The position numbers and the translations under genes are program-made. A DNA stretch of 64,000 nt from Paeniglutamicibacter cryotolerans (GTDB lineage: Bacteria > Actinomycetota > Actinomycetes > Actinomycetales > Micrococcaceae). Where the stretch lies: the NCBI RefSeq assembly GCF_014190875.1, contig NZ_JACHVS010000001.1:930001-994000 (forward strand), in the 5' to 3' direction. Under the pieces are notes generated by a model. The model was given only the letters and a program-made list of their open reading frames with translations. It was not told where the DNA came from and did not search any database. Below, one piece after another: positions 43,787-52,403 of this stretch; within the stretch, counting starts at the first letter, position 1; every line of letters starts with the position of its first letter.

Positions 43787-44965
43787 CTATTTCGCGGTGG
43801 CGGCGGCCTTCGCGACGGCCGCCGCCACGACATCCGCCACGCGCGGATCAAGCGGGGAGGGAACAATGTAGTCGGCGCTGAGATTGTCTTCGGCAAGGGC
43901 CGCTATGGCAAGCGCCGCGGCAACCTTCATCTCCGGGGTGATGCGCCGCGCCCCGGAGTCCAAGGCGCCGCGGAAGATGCCGGGGAAGGCGAGCACGTTG
44001 TTGATCTGGTTCGGGAAGTCCGAACGGCCCGTTGCCACGACAGCGGCGTACTTGCGGGCCACCTCCGGCATGACCTCCGGGTCCGGGTTGGACAGGGCGA
44101 AAATGATGGCGTTCTCGTTCATTGCCTCGAGGTCGGCTTCGACGAACTTGGAGGATGAAACGCCGACGACGGCGTCCGCTCCGTCCAGCGCCTCGCGGAT
44201 GCCGCCGATGATGCCGCCCTTGTTCGTCTTGGCGGCATAGCGGGCCTTGATCGAGTTCAGGTCGTCACGGTCGCGGTGGATGATGCCCTGGGAATCGACC
44301 AGGACCACGTCACCGATCCCCGCGTTGCCCAAGATCTCGGCGATGGCGATGCCGGCGGCGCCGGCGCCGCTGATGACCACGCGCATGTCGGCGAAGTCCT
44401 TGCCGGCGACCTTCGCGGCGTTGGTGAGCGCAGCGAGGACCACGACGGCGGTACCGTGCTGGTCATCGTGCATGACCGGGCAGTCCAGCGCCTCGATGAG
44501 GCGCTCCTCGAGTTCGAAGCAGCGCGGGGCCGAAACGTCCTCGAGGTTCACCGCCCCGAAACTCGGTCGCAGGCGCACCAGCGTCTCGACGATTTCGTCG
44601 ACGTTCGTGGTGTCCAGCACCAGCGGAATGGAGTTCAGCCCGCCGAACTGGGAGAAGAGCGCCGATTTGCCCTCCATCACCGGCAGCGACGCGGCTGCGC
44701 CGATGTTGCCCAGGCCCAGCACCGCGGTGCCGTCGGAAACGACCACGACCAGGCGTGAGGCCCAGGTGTGTGTGGCGTGCATCGACGGGTCGCTGGCGAT
44801 GGCCCGGGAAACCTGGGCAACACCCGGGGTGTAGGCGATGGAAAGGTCCCGCTTGGTATCCAGCGCCATAGTGCTGGATACGACGAGCTTCCCACCGATG
44901 TGGGCGTCGAAGATCTCCGCGTCGGTGATGGTGACGGCTGCATTAACGGACGTATCGATAGACAT
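43787..44965 (-). CDS. NAD(P)-dependent malic enzyme
   Basis: The 392-residue short-form malic enzyme has the N-terminal domain with AYTPGVAQVSRAIA, acidic metal ligands in NLEDVSAPRCFELEE and PVMHDDQHGTA, and the nucleotide site VVISGAGAAGIAIAEILG. It decarboxylates malate to pyruvate. The start MSIDTSVN follows AGGAGA; the frame runs to 45064 upstream without support. It stands alone. Confidence 0.92.
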   Translation of the reverse strand: MSIDTSVNAAVTITDAEIFDAHIGGKLVVSSTMALDTKRDLSIAYTPGVAQVSRAIASDPSMHATHTWASRLVVVVSDGTAVLGLGNIGAAASLPVMEGKSALFSQFGGLNSIPLVLDTTNVDEIVETLVRLRPSFGAVNLEDVSAPRCFELEERLIEALDCPVMHDDQHGTAVVVLAALTNAAKVAGKDFADMRVVISGAGAAGIAIAEILGNAGIGDVVLVDSQGIIHRDRDDLNSIKARYAAKTNKGGIIGGIREALDGADAVVGVSSSKFVEADLEAMNENAIIFALSNPDPEVMPEVARKYAAVVATGRSDFPNQINNVLAFPGIFRGALDSGARRITPEMKVAAALAIAALAEDNLSADYIVPSPLDPRVADVVAAAVAKAAATAK

Positions 44966-45288
44966 TGATGTCTCCTGTGAAAGTTCTGAAATGGAGAAGC
45001 GAGGACCGGCATTGATTCGCTGGAATCGGGATCGCCGCCGCAATCGGGGCGAAGGCGGATTCATGCCTCGCTGTGCACTCGCCGGCCCGGGGTATGGGCT
45101 CGTTGCGATGGCGCACTGGTCAGTACTTTCTTTAGACCGTAGCTACCAAGGTAGTTCATCGGGGCGTGGCAGCGCTACCGTTTACCCTCATATGTCGCTC
45201 GCCGCGGCCCCCCCTCTCATGGTGCGGCAACGGGACCACAACGGCCGCATCCTCGTGCGAAAGCGCCCCCGTGTTGCATGATGGTTCC
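44966..45288. other. Divergent intergenic region
   Basis: It holds the leader of the malic-enzyme gene and the promoter of the excisionase-like gene. CTACC-AA-GGTAG (45143-45154) is a small palindrome, a possible operator. I see no gene. Confidence 0.45.
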
Positions 45289-45741
45289 ATGCCAGCTCAC
45301 ATGTCTTCCCTGATCAAAGCCATCACGCATCCCGCCCTCGGGGTGAAGGAGGCCGGGAGCCTGCGAGCCTCCCTTGCCGAATCCGCCGACGTCACGGTCT
45401 TCGTCAACGGCACTGCCCTCCGCCTGCCCGATGGCGCCCGCGATGCCCTGCTCGATGCCCTGACCCGCTTCGCCCGCGGGGAATCGGTGACGATCAGTAC
45501 AGCTGAATCCCTGCTCAACACCTCCCAAGCAGCCCAGCTGGCCGGCGTTTCAGCCTCGTACCTGCGCCAGCTGACGGATTCGGGGGCGATCCCGGTCGAA
45601 TACCGCGGCAGTCACCGGCGGATTCGACCGGCCGATGTCCAGGCCTGGCTGGATTCCCGCGCGGGTGCGGCCCACAAGTCAGCCGCAGGCGGCGACCAGG
45701 GAATCCCGCCAGCCCTTTCCGGGCCCGGAAGCCGGGCCTAG
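45289..45741 (+). CDS. Excisionase-type helix-turn-helix DNA-binding protein
   Basis: The 150-residue protein has a MerR/excisionase-like helix-turn-helix (LLNTSQAAQLAGVSASYLRQ then LTDSGAIPVEYRGSHRRIRP and DVQAWLDSR) after an N-terminal part (LRASLAESADVTVFVNGTAL) resembling antitoxin-like Phd/DUF domains in actinobacteria. This layout often belongs to antitoxins, but no toxin gene follows: the next gene is a lipoprotein. CATGAT lies six bases before the ATG, hinting at a leaderless start. Confidence 0.7.
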   Translation: MPAHMSSLIKAITHPALGVKEAGSLRASLAESADVTVFVNGTALRLPDGARDALLDALTRFARGESVTISTAESLLNTSQAAQLAGVSASYLRQLTDSGAIPVEYRGSHRRIRPADVQAWLDSRAGAAHKSAAGGDQGIPPALSGPGSRA

Positions 45742-45793
45742 CATGGGGGTACCGAAGGTTGGTCGCATCTCCCAGCGCTAAGGAGTGGCCCGC

Positions 45794-46453
45794 ATGCCCG
45801 GAAAGCGTCAGCTCGCCCCCGCCCTGACCGCACTGCTCGTTGCGCTGGCTGGCTGCGCGCCGGCTCAGGACCAGATGCCGGCACCCTCTGCGACCGGGGC
45901 ATCATCCGCGCCGGTCACGGCCACGGCACCCACTCCCGGCATGGGCAGCCAGATCCCGACGATGCGCCCCTCGGCCTCGGACAAGATCCCCGAACCGTCC
46001 GCCTCGGAACCGGGCTCGAACACCGTGCCGCCCACCGGACCCCCCACGACAGCCGATCTGACGATCTACTACGTGGCGGTGGGAGACCGCGGGAAGTCCG
46101 GACCGGAATTCGGTTGCGGTGACAGCATCGTGGCCATACCAGCTGGCCCGCGGAAATTCACCGACAAGGTCGGGGCCGCCCTGGAGCTGCTGCTTTCGGA
46201 TACCTCGAGCGGCCACGGCGACTCGGGCCTCACCAACGCTGTGGCTTCATCAACGCTGGCCTTCGTGTCGTCGTCAACGAGCGGTCAAACGGTGACGGTG
46301 AACCTGCGTGGGCACGTATCCTCGGGCGGGGCCTGCGAGGATCAACGGATCATCGAACAGCTCAGCCGCACCGCCGCCACGGCCGCCTCAGTACAAACGG
46401 CGCGCATCCTCGTCAACGGAATCCCGATATCCATGCTCTTGAACGGGAAATAG
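45794..46453 (+). CDS. GerMN-domain lipoprotein
   Basis: This 219-residue secreted lipoprotein has a signal peptide ending in LVALAGCA (lipobox Cys about residue 20), a proline/serine-rich linker to about residue 85, and a GerMN-like domain (LTIYYVAVGDRGKSGPEFGC..DSIVAIP). The domain is found in spore-germination GerM and in envelope proteins of non-sporulating actinobacteria; its role there is unknown. AAGGAG precedes the ATG. Confidence 0.75.
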   Translation: MPGKRQLAPALTALLVALAGCAPAQDQMPAPSATGASSAPVTATAPTPGMGSQIPTMRPSASDKIPEPSASEPGSNTVPPTGPPTTADLTIYYVAVGDRGKSGPEFGCGDSIVAIPAGPRKFTDKVGAALELLLSDTSSGHGDSGLTNAVASSTLAFVSSSTSGQTVTVNLRGHVSSGGACEDQRIIEQLSRTAATAASVQTARILVNGIPISMLLNGK

Positions 46454-46474
46454 GAATCCGGTGAAACCAAGCCC

Positions 46475-46508
46475 TTGTTGACTAATAGACAACAAACGTT
46501 GCTATTCT
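46475..46508 (+). promoter_or_regulatory. Operator-like inverted repeat and promoter of the aminotransferase gene
   Basis: TTGTTGACTAATAGACAACA(A) at 46475-46495 is a 21-base inverted repeat with one mismatched pair. It contains the -35-like TTGACT (46478-46483) and is followed by the -10 TATTCT (46503-46508). A repressor here would block the promoter. Confidence 0.5.
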
Positions 46509-46514
46509 AGGTGT

Positions 46515-47792
46515 GTGAACTCACAGTCAGGAACGACCTTGCCCAGTGAACCCGAGATCGCCCTAGGGCGCGTCACCCCGGCGCTGCGCCACGAGTCGCT
46601 GTTCTCCGAACGTGCGGCGAACATCAAGCAGTCGGCCGTGCGCGACGTCTTCGACCTGTCCTTGGACCCCTCGCTGGTGTCGCTGGCCGGGGGAAATCCA
46701 TACCTGCAATCGCTTCCCCTGGACAAGCTCGGCGCCATGGCTTCGGAATTGATTATCGAGCACGGCATGACGGCACTGCAGTACGGCGGCGGCCAGGGCA
46801 CGCCGGAATTGCGCGCACAGATCTGCGAGGTCATGGCCGAGGAGGGCATCCTGGACGCTGATCCGGCAAACATCGTGGTCACCACCGGCTCGCAATCGGC
46901 CCAGGACGTCGCGTGCAAGGTCTTCTGCGACCCCGGGGATACCATCCTGTGCGAGGACCCGACCTACGTCGGGGCACTGAACACCTTCGAGGCCTATCAG
47001 GCGAGGGTCGAGCCCATCCCCACCGACGAGCACGGGATGATCCCGGCCGAACTCGCCAAGCGCATCGCCGAATTGCGCGCCGCGGGCGCCACCATCAAGC
47101 TCCTCTACACGATCCCGAACTTCAACAACCCTTCGGGCATCACCCTCTGCGCCGAACGCCGCCCGCAGATCATGGAGATCTGCCGCGAAGCAAACATCTT
47201 GGTGCTCGAAGACAACCCGTACGGGATGCTGCGCTATACCGGGGATCCCATCCTCCCCCTCCGCGCGGACTACCCCGACGATGTCATCTACATGGGCTCC
47301 TTCTCCAAGATCCTGGCCCCTGGCCTGCGCATCGGCTGGGCCCTGGTGCCCGAGCACCTGCAGCGCCGCTTCTATCTGGCATCCGAGGCGGTCACCCTCT
47401 GCCCGCCGACGTTCAACCAGATGTTGATCAGCGAATACCTCAAGCACCATGATTGGCGTGGGCAGATAGCCAGCTACCGCGACCTGTATGCCGGACGTTG
47501 CGCCGGAATGCTGGATTCATTGGCGGAGTTCATGCCGGAGTCGGTCAGCTGGACCCGCCCGGAGGGTGGATTCTTCGTCTGGGTGACGTTGCCGGAGGGC
47601 ATCGATACCTACCCCCTGTTGGCAAAGGCCATCGATGCCGGTGTCGTCTTCATACCGGGCGCCGCATTCAGCCCCGCCGACACCCCGAGCAACAAGCTGC
47701 GGCTGGCCTTCAGCGCGATTTCCGCGGACAAGATCCACGAGGGAGTGCGCCGCCTGGCCCCCGTGCTGCGCGAGGCCATCGAGGCGCGTTAA
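46515..47792 (+). CDS. PLP-dependent aminotransferase (LysN/2-aminoadipate-type, class I)
   Basis: This 425-residue class I/II aminotransferase of the MocR-core/LysN type has no regulatory helix-turn-helix at its N-terminus. It shows the YGGGQGTPELRAQICEVMAE segment, NFNNPSGITL and the PLP lysine in GSFSKILAPGLRIGW. It transfers amino groups between a broad amino acid (aminoadipate, aromatic or branched) and 2-oxoglutarate. The GTG start lies six bases after the -10 box, hence leaderless. Confidence 0.85.
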   Translation: MNSQSGTTLPSEPEIALGRVTPALRHESLFSERAANIKQSAVRDVFDLSLDPSLVSLAGGNPYLQSLPLDKLGAMASELIIEHGMTALQYGGGQGTPELRAQICEVMAEEGILDADPANIVVTTGSQSAQDVACKVFCDPGDTILCEDPTYVGALNTFEAYQARVEPIPTDEHGMIPAELAKRIAELRAAGATIKLLYTIPNFNNPSGITLCAERRPQIMEICREANILVLEDNPYGMLRYTGDPILPLRADYPDDVIYMGSFSKILAPGLRIGWALVPEHLQRRFYLASEAVTLCPPTFNQMLISEYLKHHDWRGQIASYRDLYAGRCAGMLDSLAEFMPESVSWTRPEGGFFVWVTLPEGIDTYPLLAKAIDAGVVFIPGAAFSPADTPSNKLRLAFSAISADKIHEGVRRLAPVLREAIEAR

Positions 47793-47799
47793 CTGCATT

Positions 47800-47830
47800 C
47801 CGGGGCGGGGTCCTCCGGGGCCTGCCCCGG
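47800..47830. terminator. GC-rich hairpin after aminotransferase gene
   Basis: CCGGGGC (47800-47806) pairs with GCCCCGG (47824-47830). It lies between convergent aminotransferase and HxlR genes. Confidence 0.45.
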
Positions 47831-47955
47831 ATGGCCTTCGCGTCGCGGATCAGGCGGTGGCTGCCGAGATCGCATTGCTGGCATACCCCCTGCGGAGACC
47901 TGCCGCCTCCGGACGGAACTTCCGCGCGGATCTTCCCACCGGACCGGGGAACCGC

Positions 47956-48327
47956 TCAGTTCCCCGGGCGCAGGTCGTAGGCGTCGCGGGCCTCGATGAT
48001 GGCCCCGGCGTGGGCCTCGGCCCAGAGCCGAACGGCCTCAAGCGGGCCGAGCAGCGTGCACCCCAGCGCGCTGAGTTCGTATTCGACGCGGACCGGCACC
48101 TCGGCATGCACCGTCCGGCCAATCAGTCCGTCGCGCTCCAGGGTGCGCAGTGTTTGGGTCAGCACCTTGGGCGTCACGCCCCCAATGTCGTTGCGCAACC
48201 GGGAGAACCGCCTCGGCCCGTCCTTCAACGACGCGATGACCAGCGGCGACCACTTGTCGCCGATGCGTTGCATGATGACTCGGGAGGGGCAGCCCAACGT
48301 CATCACGTCGAATCCGGTGGTGTCCAT
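47956..48327 (-). CDS. HxlR-family transcriptional regulator
   Basis: This 123-residue winged-helix protein has the HxlR start C-PSRVIMQRIGDKWSPLVIAS, the wing region RFSRLRNDIGGVTPKVLTQT and the end VPVRVEYELSALGCTLLGPL. Such regulators respond to electrophiles or redox stress and usually control a neighbouring oxidoreductase; here the divergent NmrA-like gene is the evident target. A TAATAT box lies nine bases before the ATG. Confidence 0.88.
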   Translation of the reverse strand: MDTTGFDVMTLGCPSRVIMQRIGDKWSPLVIASLKDGPRRFSRLRNDIGGVTPKVLTQTLRTLERDGLIGRTVHAEVPVRVEYELSALGCTLLGPLEAVRLWAEAHAGAIIEARDAYDLRPGN

Positions 48328-48355
48328 ATGGTGACTATATTACTTGGAGGTACTT

Positions 48356-48372
48356 GGTATCCAATGGATACC
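48356..48372. promoter_or_regulatory. Perfect inverted repeat GGTATCCA-A-TGGATACC
   Basis: A 17-base perfect inverted repeat in the divergent region between hxlR and the NAD(P)-binding protein gene, next to TACTTGGAGG/TACTTGGTAT direct repeats. Position and symmetry make it the likely HxlR operator for both genes. Confidence 0.65.
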
Positions 48373-48432
48373 ATTGACTTGTTGGCGCGGCATCCCTGCC
48401 GCGCGGCGCACAAACCGAAGGAAAGGGCACTC

Positions 48433-49035
48433 ATGAAAATCGCCGTTTACGGAGCCACCGGCATGGTGGGGAGCCAGCTGGTCGCCGAGGCCCTTTCGCG
48501 CGGGCACGAAGTCACCGCGGTCACCCGCCGGGGCACCACTGTCGAGGGCACCACCGCCGTGGGGGCGGACCTGTCCGATATTGCCACCTACCGCACGCTG
48601 GCAGCCGAAAACGACGTCGTGATCCTGTCCATCCCACCGTCCCGCACCGGCGGGGACCACCAGGAATACCTGGATGCCCACGAGGAAATCTCCGAGACGC
48701 TCGTCCCGGCCCGGCTCTTCATCGTCGGCGGCGCCGGCGCCACCGAAATCAACGGCGTGCGCCTGGTCGACATCCCGGGCTTTCCCGAGGCCTACGCCCC
48801 GGAGGCCCGCACGATGGGCACCGTGCTGGACTTCTACACCTCGGCATCGGGTCTGGATTGGACCATGCTGGCCCCGGCACCGGAGATCGCCCCCGGGACG
48901 CGCACCGGCGACTACAAGCTGGGCAACGACTCCCCCGCCGGCGACAAGGTCAGCACCCAGGACTTCGCCGTTGCCGCACTGGATGAGATCGAGGCGCCCA
49001 AGCACCTGCACCGCCGCTTCACTGTCGCGAACTAG
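48433..49035 (+). CDS. NAD(P)H-binding protein (atypical SDR, NmrA-like)
   Basis: The 200-residue Rossmann protein begins MKIAVYGATGMVGSQLVAEA (GATGxVG), with VVILSIPPSRTGG and LFIVGGAGATEI. It resembles BVR-B/azoreductase-like single-domain reductases that are typical HxlR targets. GAAAGGG precedes the ATG. A strong terminator follows its stop. Confidence 0.83.
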   Translation: MKIAVYGATGMVGSQLVAEALSRGHEVTAVTRRGTTVEGTTAVGADLSDIATYRTLAAENDVVILSIPPSRTGGDHQEYLDAHEEISETLVPARLFIVGGAGATEINGVRLVDIPGFPEAYAPEARTMGTVLDFYTSASGLDWTMLAPAPEIAPGTRTGDYKLGNDSPAGDKVSTQDFAVAALDEIEAPKHLHRRFTVAN

Positions 49036-49056
49036 CACCAGCCCACGCCACAGGTG

Positions 49057-49109
49057 AAAGCACATCGGGTGCCCGGACGGTTGCGCCGCCCGGGCACCCG
49101 ATGTGCTTT
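49057..49109 (+). terminator. 20-base-pair perfect hairpin terminator
   Basis: AAAGCACATCGGGTGCCCGG (49057-49076) and its exact complement (49090-49109, ending GCTTT) enclose a 13-base loop. It terminates the NmrA-like transcript. Its 3' arm ends only nine bases before the next start codon. Confidence 0.85.
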
Positions 49110-49118
49110 GCTTGGGGC

Positions 49119-49745
49119 ATGCGCCTTGAATTCGATGCCGGTTCGCTTCCGGCCCGCCACGTCTACCGGCTACTGACCTCGCTGGTCATCCCGCGCCCGA
49201 TCGCCTGGGTCTCCACGCTCGATGCCTCCGGCACGGCCAATCTGGCCCCGCATTCCTTCTTCACCGTGGCCTCGTCAGACCCCGGAATCGTGCAGTTCAC
49301 CTCGGTGACGCGCAAGGACACGCTGCGCAACATCGAAGCCACCGGAGAGTTCGTCGTGAACCTCGCACCCCGCCGCCTCCTGGATGCCGTCAACCTGACG
49401 TCGACCCCGTTCCCCGACGGAGTCAACGAATTCGATGTTGCGTCCCTGGCCATGGAGCCGAGCCTGAGCGTCTCCGTCCCGCGGGTTGCCGAATCGCCCG
49501 CGGCGCTCGAGTGCCAGCTGCACCGGGTCATCGAGGTGGGAAACTCGTTCCTGGTCCTGGGCCTGGTCACCCACGTGGCCATCAACGAGTCGGTACTCGA
49601 CGAGGCCGGGCACCCGCGGCCCGGGAAGCTCGATCCGCTCTCCCGGCTCGGCAGCAACGAATGGGGAACCCTGGGCGAGGTGCTTGCCCTCGACCGAATC
49701 ACCCTCGAACAATGGCGCTCGGCCCAGGAACCAACCATCGATTAA
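49119..49745 (+). CDS. Flavin reductase-like (DIM6/NTAB) protein
   Basis: This 208-residue FMN-binding split-barrel protein has the pattern VYRLLTSLVIPRPIAWVSTL, ANLAPHSFFTVASSDPGIVQ, NIEATGEFVVNLAP. It probably reduces FMN or uses it to act on small molecules. The ATG at 49119 follows TTTGCT-N6, so its promoter and start overlap the upstream terminator. It is convergent with the phenol hydroxylase gene. Confidence 0.82.
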   Translation: MRLEFDAGSLPARHVYRLLTSLVIPRPIAWVSTLDASGTANLAPHSFFTVASSDPGIVQFTSVTRKDTLRNIEATGEFVVNLAPRRLLDAVNLTSTPFPDGVNEFDVASLAMEPSLSVSVPRVAESPAALECQLHRVIEVGNSFLVLGLVTHVAINESVLDEAGHPRPGKLDPLSRLGSNEWGTLGEVLALDRITLEQWRSAQEPTID

Positions 49746-49746
49746 G

Positions 49747-49795
49747 GCAGGCCGGGGACCCGACGCCGCGTTTTGGCGTCTGGACCCCGGCCTGC
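49747..49795. terminator. Long hairpin between convergent genes
   Basis: Outer arms GCAGGCCGGGG (49747-49757) and CCCCGGCCTGC (49785-49795), plus inner GACGCC/GGCGTC (49762-49767/49775-49780). Likely bidirectional terminator for the flavin reductase and hydroxylase genes. Confidence 0.75.
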
Positions 49796-49809
49796 TGAGG
49801 CCGTGCGGG

Positions 49810-51405
49810 CTACTTCTTCAGGAAGATGCTCACATCGTCGTTGTTGATCAGGTCGGGCGCCGTCCAACCGTCCAAGTCGTACTCGGACATGCACTGCTCG
49901 GCGAAGCCCTTCATCATGTCGGTGGTGCCCTGGGCCTGGGCTGCGAACAGGATCTCGGACTTCACGTTTTCGTGGTTGCCCGAGTAGTTGCGCTCGTACA
50001 GCTCGTGGCGGCCGCCGAATTCGGAGCCGATGGCATCCCAGAGCAGCTTCATCAGCTTGACCCGGTCAACCGCCTCGATGCCCTCGGAGCCGCGCAGGTA
50101 CTTGTCGATGTACGGGCGGATCTCCGGTGTCTTGAAGTCGTGGGCCGAAGAGTTCAGGTAAATCAGGCCGGAGGCGACATCCTGCTCAATGATCTCCTTG
50201 ATCCGCGGGTAGCCGATGGACATGAACATCCGGTAGGACAGGCCGTAGTCGAGCTTGGGCAGCACGGTGTTATCTGGTCCGGCATCGGGGTTCATCGCCA
50301 TGGCATCGGCCAGCGCGTAGAACATGTTACGCCAGCCCAGGACCTCGCCGGCGCGTGACTGGACGCCGCGGAAGTCCTTGGTGCCGGTGATTTCCAGTGC
50401 CTTGAGCAGCAGGCCGGCGATGAAGTCCAGCTTCACCGCCAGGCGGATGACGCCCTGGTAGGTGAAGCGGTTCAGGAAGCCGGTCTGCGGGAAGAAGTTG
50501 TTGACCTTCTCCACGTCCCCGTAGGCAAAGACGTTCTCCCAGGGGATGAGCACCTTGTCGAAGACGAAGACGGAGTCGTTCTCATCCAGCCGGGACGAGA
50601 GCGGATAGTCGAAGGGCGTTCCCATCACGGCTGCCTGCTGGCTGTATGAGGCCCGCGAGATCAGCTTCACACCCGGGGCGTCCATCGGGACCGTGCAGAT
50701 CAGCGCAAATTCCTTGCGCTTGATCGGGAGACCGTAGTGGGCGATGAAGTTGTACTGGGTGATGGCCGAACCGGTGGCGACGACCTTGGCACCGGAGACG
50801 ATCAGACCCGAGTCGGTTTCCTTGTCGACTTTCATGAACACGTCGCCGACCTGGTCCGGCGGCAGGTGGCGGTCGACCGGCGGGTTGATGATCGCGTGGT
50901 TCCAGTACAACACCTTCTCCTGCGACTCGTTGTACCAGCGGATCGCGTTGTCCTGGAAGGGTTCGTAGAACTCCGGCATGCCACCGAGCGTGCCCAGGAA
51001 GGCTCCCTTGTAGTCCGGTGAGCGCCCCATCCAGCCGTAGGTCATCCGGGCCCATGTCTCGATGGCGACGCGGGCGTCCTTCAGGTCCTGGACGGTGCGG
51101 GCGACCTTGAAGAACGGGTGGGTCTGGCCGCCCGAACCGGTGTCGGTGGGAACCAGCAACTTGTCCGCCGTCGGGGGCTGGTGGAATCCGTCGTACAGAC
51201 GGGCCGCCATGCGCACCGAGTTCCTGAAGGCCGGGTGCGTCGTGACGTCCTTGACGCGTTCTCCGTAGATCCAGACCTCGCGGTCATCGCGCAGCGACTC
51301 GATGTATTCATCGCCGGTCTGGGGAAGAAGCCGGTTCGCGGGTGTGGTCCGCTCGCTCATGTCCGGGCCGCTCGAGGGTATCTGCTCATCCAGGATTTCA
51401 GTCAT
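49810..51405 (-). CDS. FADH2-dependent aromatic (phenol-type) hydroxylase, oxygenase component
   Basis: The 531-residue protein of the HpaB/PheA1 family (4-hydroxyphenylacetate 3-monooxygenase/phenol 2-monooxygenase; acyl-CoA-dehydrogenase fold) shows [36 protein letters not shown] and [20 protein letters not shown] patterns. With the flavin reductase upstream and cat genes in the same direction, phenol to catechol is the best reading. 4-Hydroxyphenylacetate is less likely because no hpaD-type genes are present. AAAGGT precedes the ATG. Confidence 0.82.
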   Translation of the reverse strand: MTEILDEQIPSSGPDMSERTTPANRLLPQTGDEYIESLRDDREVWIYGERVKDVTTHPAFRNSVRMAARLYDGFHQPPTADKLLVPTDTGSGGQTHPFFKVARTVQDLKDARVAIETWARMTYGWMGRSPDYKGAFLGTLGGMPEFYEPFQDNAIRWYNESQEKVLYWNHAIINPPVDRHLPPDQVGDVFMKVDKETDSGLIVSGAKVVATGSAITQYNFIAHYGLPIKRKEFALICTVPMDAPGVKLISRASYSQQAAVMGTPFDYPLSSRLDENDSVFVFDKVLIPWENVFAYGDVEKVNNFFPQTGFLNRFTYQGVIRLAVKLDFIAGLLLKALEITGTKDFRGVQSRAGEVLGWRNMFYALADAMAMNPDAGPDNTVLPKLDYGLSYRMFMSIGYPRIKEIIEQDVASGLIYLNSSAHDFKTPEIRPYIDKYLRGSEGIEAVDRVKLMKLLWDAIGSEFGGRHELYERNYSGNHENVKSEILFAAQAQGTTDMMKGFAEQCMSEYDLDGWTAPDLINNDDVSIFLKK

Positions 51406-51507
51406 TGTCTTACCTTTCGGTCGAGGCACTTCAGATGGGGATCAGGTACTACTTTCGGGTGGAACGGGTGGGACGGTGGTGTTGCTTGGGTGGAAATCAG
51501 CGGGGCT

Positions 51508-52092
51508 TCACTCCGGCGCCGGAGCGAAGGACTTGAACGAACTGGCGCCGGAGAACCACCCGCCGTCCGGGCCGTCGCCGGACTTGGCCCAGGGCATGCC
51601 GTCGACGTGGTCTCCGACATGGCGGAACTTGCCGGCGAAAAAGATCAGCGGGTCGGCCTGGCGGACCTCCAGCGCCACGACCTCTCCAACGACGATGATG
51701 TGGTCTCCGCCGTCGTAGATGTTCCACGGCCTGCATTCGAGGGTTGCGGTGTTGCCGATCAGCACGGGCACGTCCCCGTCCAGGGTCCAGTCGGGCTCGC
51801 GGTTCATCGGCTTGCCGGCAAAGTGCAGCGCCGTTTCCATTTGGCCGACGGAGAGGATGTTGATGGCGAAGCACGAACCCTCGAGGTATCTGGCTGCCTT
51901 GGAGCTGCGGGTCAGGGTGACCTGTGCCAGCGGCGGGTCCAGGGACACTGCGGTGAAGGCGTTGACGGTGGCCCCGTGCGGGGTCCCGTCGGCGCCGCGG
52001 GTGGTGACCACCGTGACGCCGGTGCCGAACTGGCCGAAGGCATTGCGCAGCTCCCGGGGGTCGATGGCCGCAAGTGCGACGTCGTGTGTCAT
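51508..52092 (-). CDS. Flavin reductase component of the aromatic hydroxylase
   Basis: This 194-residue split-barrel flavin reductase reads LRNAFGQFGTGVTVVTTRGA, HGATVNAFTAVSLDPPLAQV, and ends with a GGWFSGASSFKSF tail. It delivers FADH2 to the oxygenase encoded 102 bases downstream (two-component PheA1/PheA2-like system). The start MTHDVALAA is chosen from the family start; the frame runs upstream to 52218 and the ribosome site is weak. Confidence 0.8.
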   Translation of the reverse strand: MTHDVALAAIDPRELRNAFGQFGTGVTVVTTRGADGTPHGATVNAFTAVSLDPPLAQVTLTRSSKAARYLEGSCFAINILSVGQMETALHFAGKPMNREPDWTLDGDVPVLIGNTATLECRPWNIYDGGDHIIVVGEVVALEVRQADPLIFFAGKFRHVGDHVDGMPWAKSGDGPDGGWFSGASSFKSFAPAPE

Positions 52093-52403
52093 GACGGGCT
52101 CACTTTCACTGGAATTGCCGTAGAGATCGGGGGGTGCCGGCTGCCGGCCTGTTTCAGTGTCGGGAAACGGCGGCCATTGCCCGTTGGCCGCGATGGTGCA
52201 GGAAGGGTGCGCCATCATGGGGGGGCGCCGTCGGGGATCGCGAAGAGGATCTGCCCGTCACCCGGTTTCGGGGCCGCCCCGTGGGCCGACCGCGGTGAAA
52301 CTCGCGGGGTTCTTTCGAGAAGGGGTACTGCCGGTGAGGTTCGGGGGACGATCCGGCAGGGCACTGGTCCCCCGCCGGATCATCCCCGCCTTATCGCGAG
52401 GGC
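52093..52403. other. Gap between catA and the hydroxylase reductase gene
   Basis: About 310 bases with no gene. It holds the hairpin described separately near catA and the leader of the reductase gene, so the hydroxylase pair may have its own promoter. Confidence 0.5.
52344..52387 (-). terminator. Strong hairpin downstream of catA
   Basis: GGGGACGATCCGGC (52344-52357) pairs with GCCGGATCATCCCC (52374-52387), one wobble in 14 pairs. Located 17 bases after the catA stop; likely terminator or attenuator between catA and the hydroxylase genes. Confidence 0.65.

Noticed and set aside
49810-51405. hpaB (4-hydroxyphenylacetate hydroxylase) as a firm gene name
   Set aside because: The family fits, but the catechol ortho-cleavage genes alongside favour phenol; substrate cannot be fixed from sequence.
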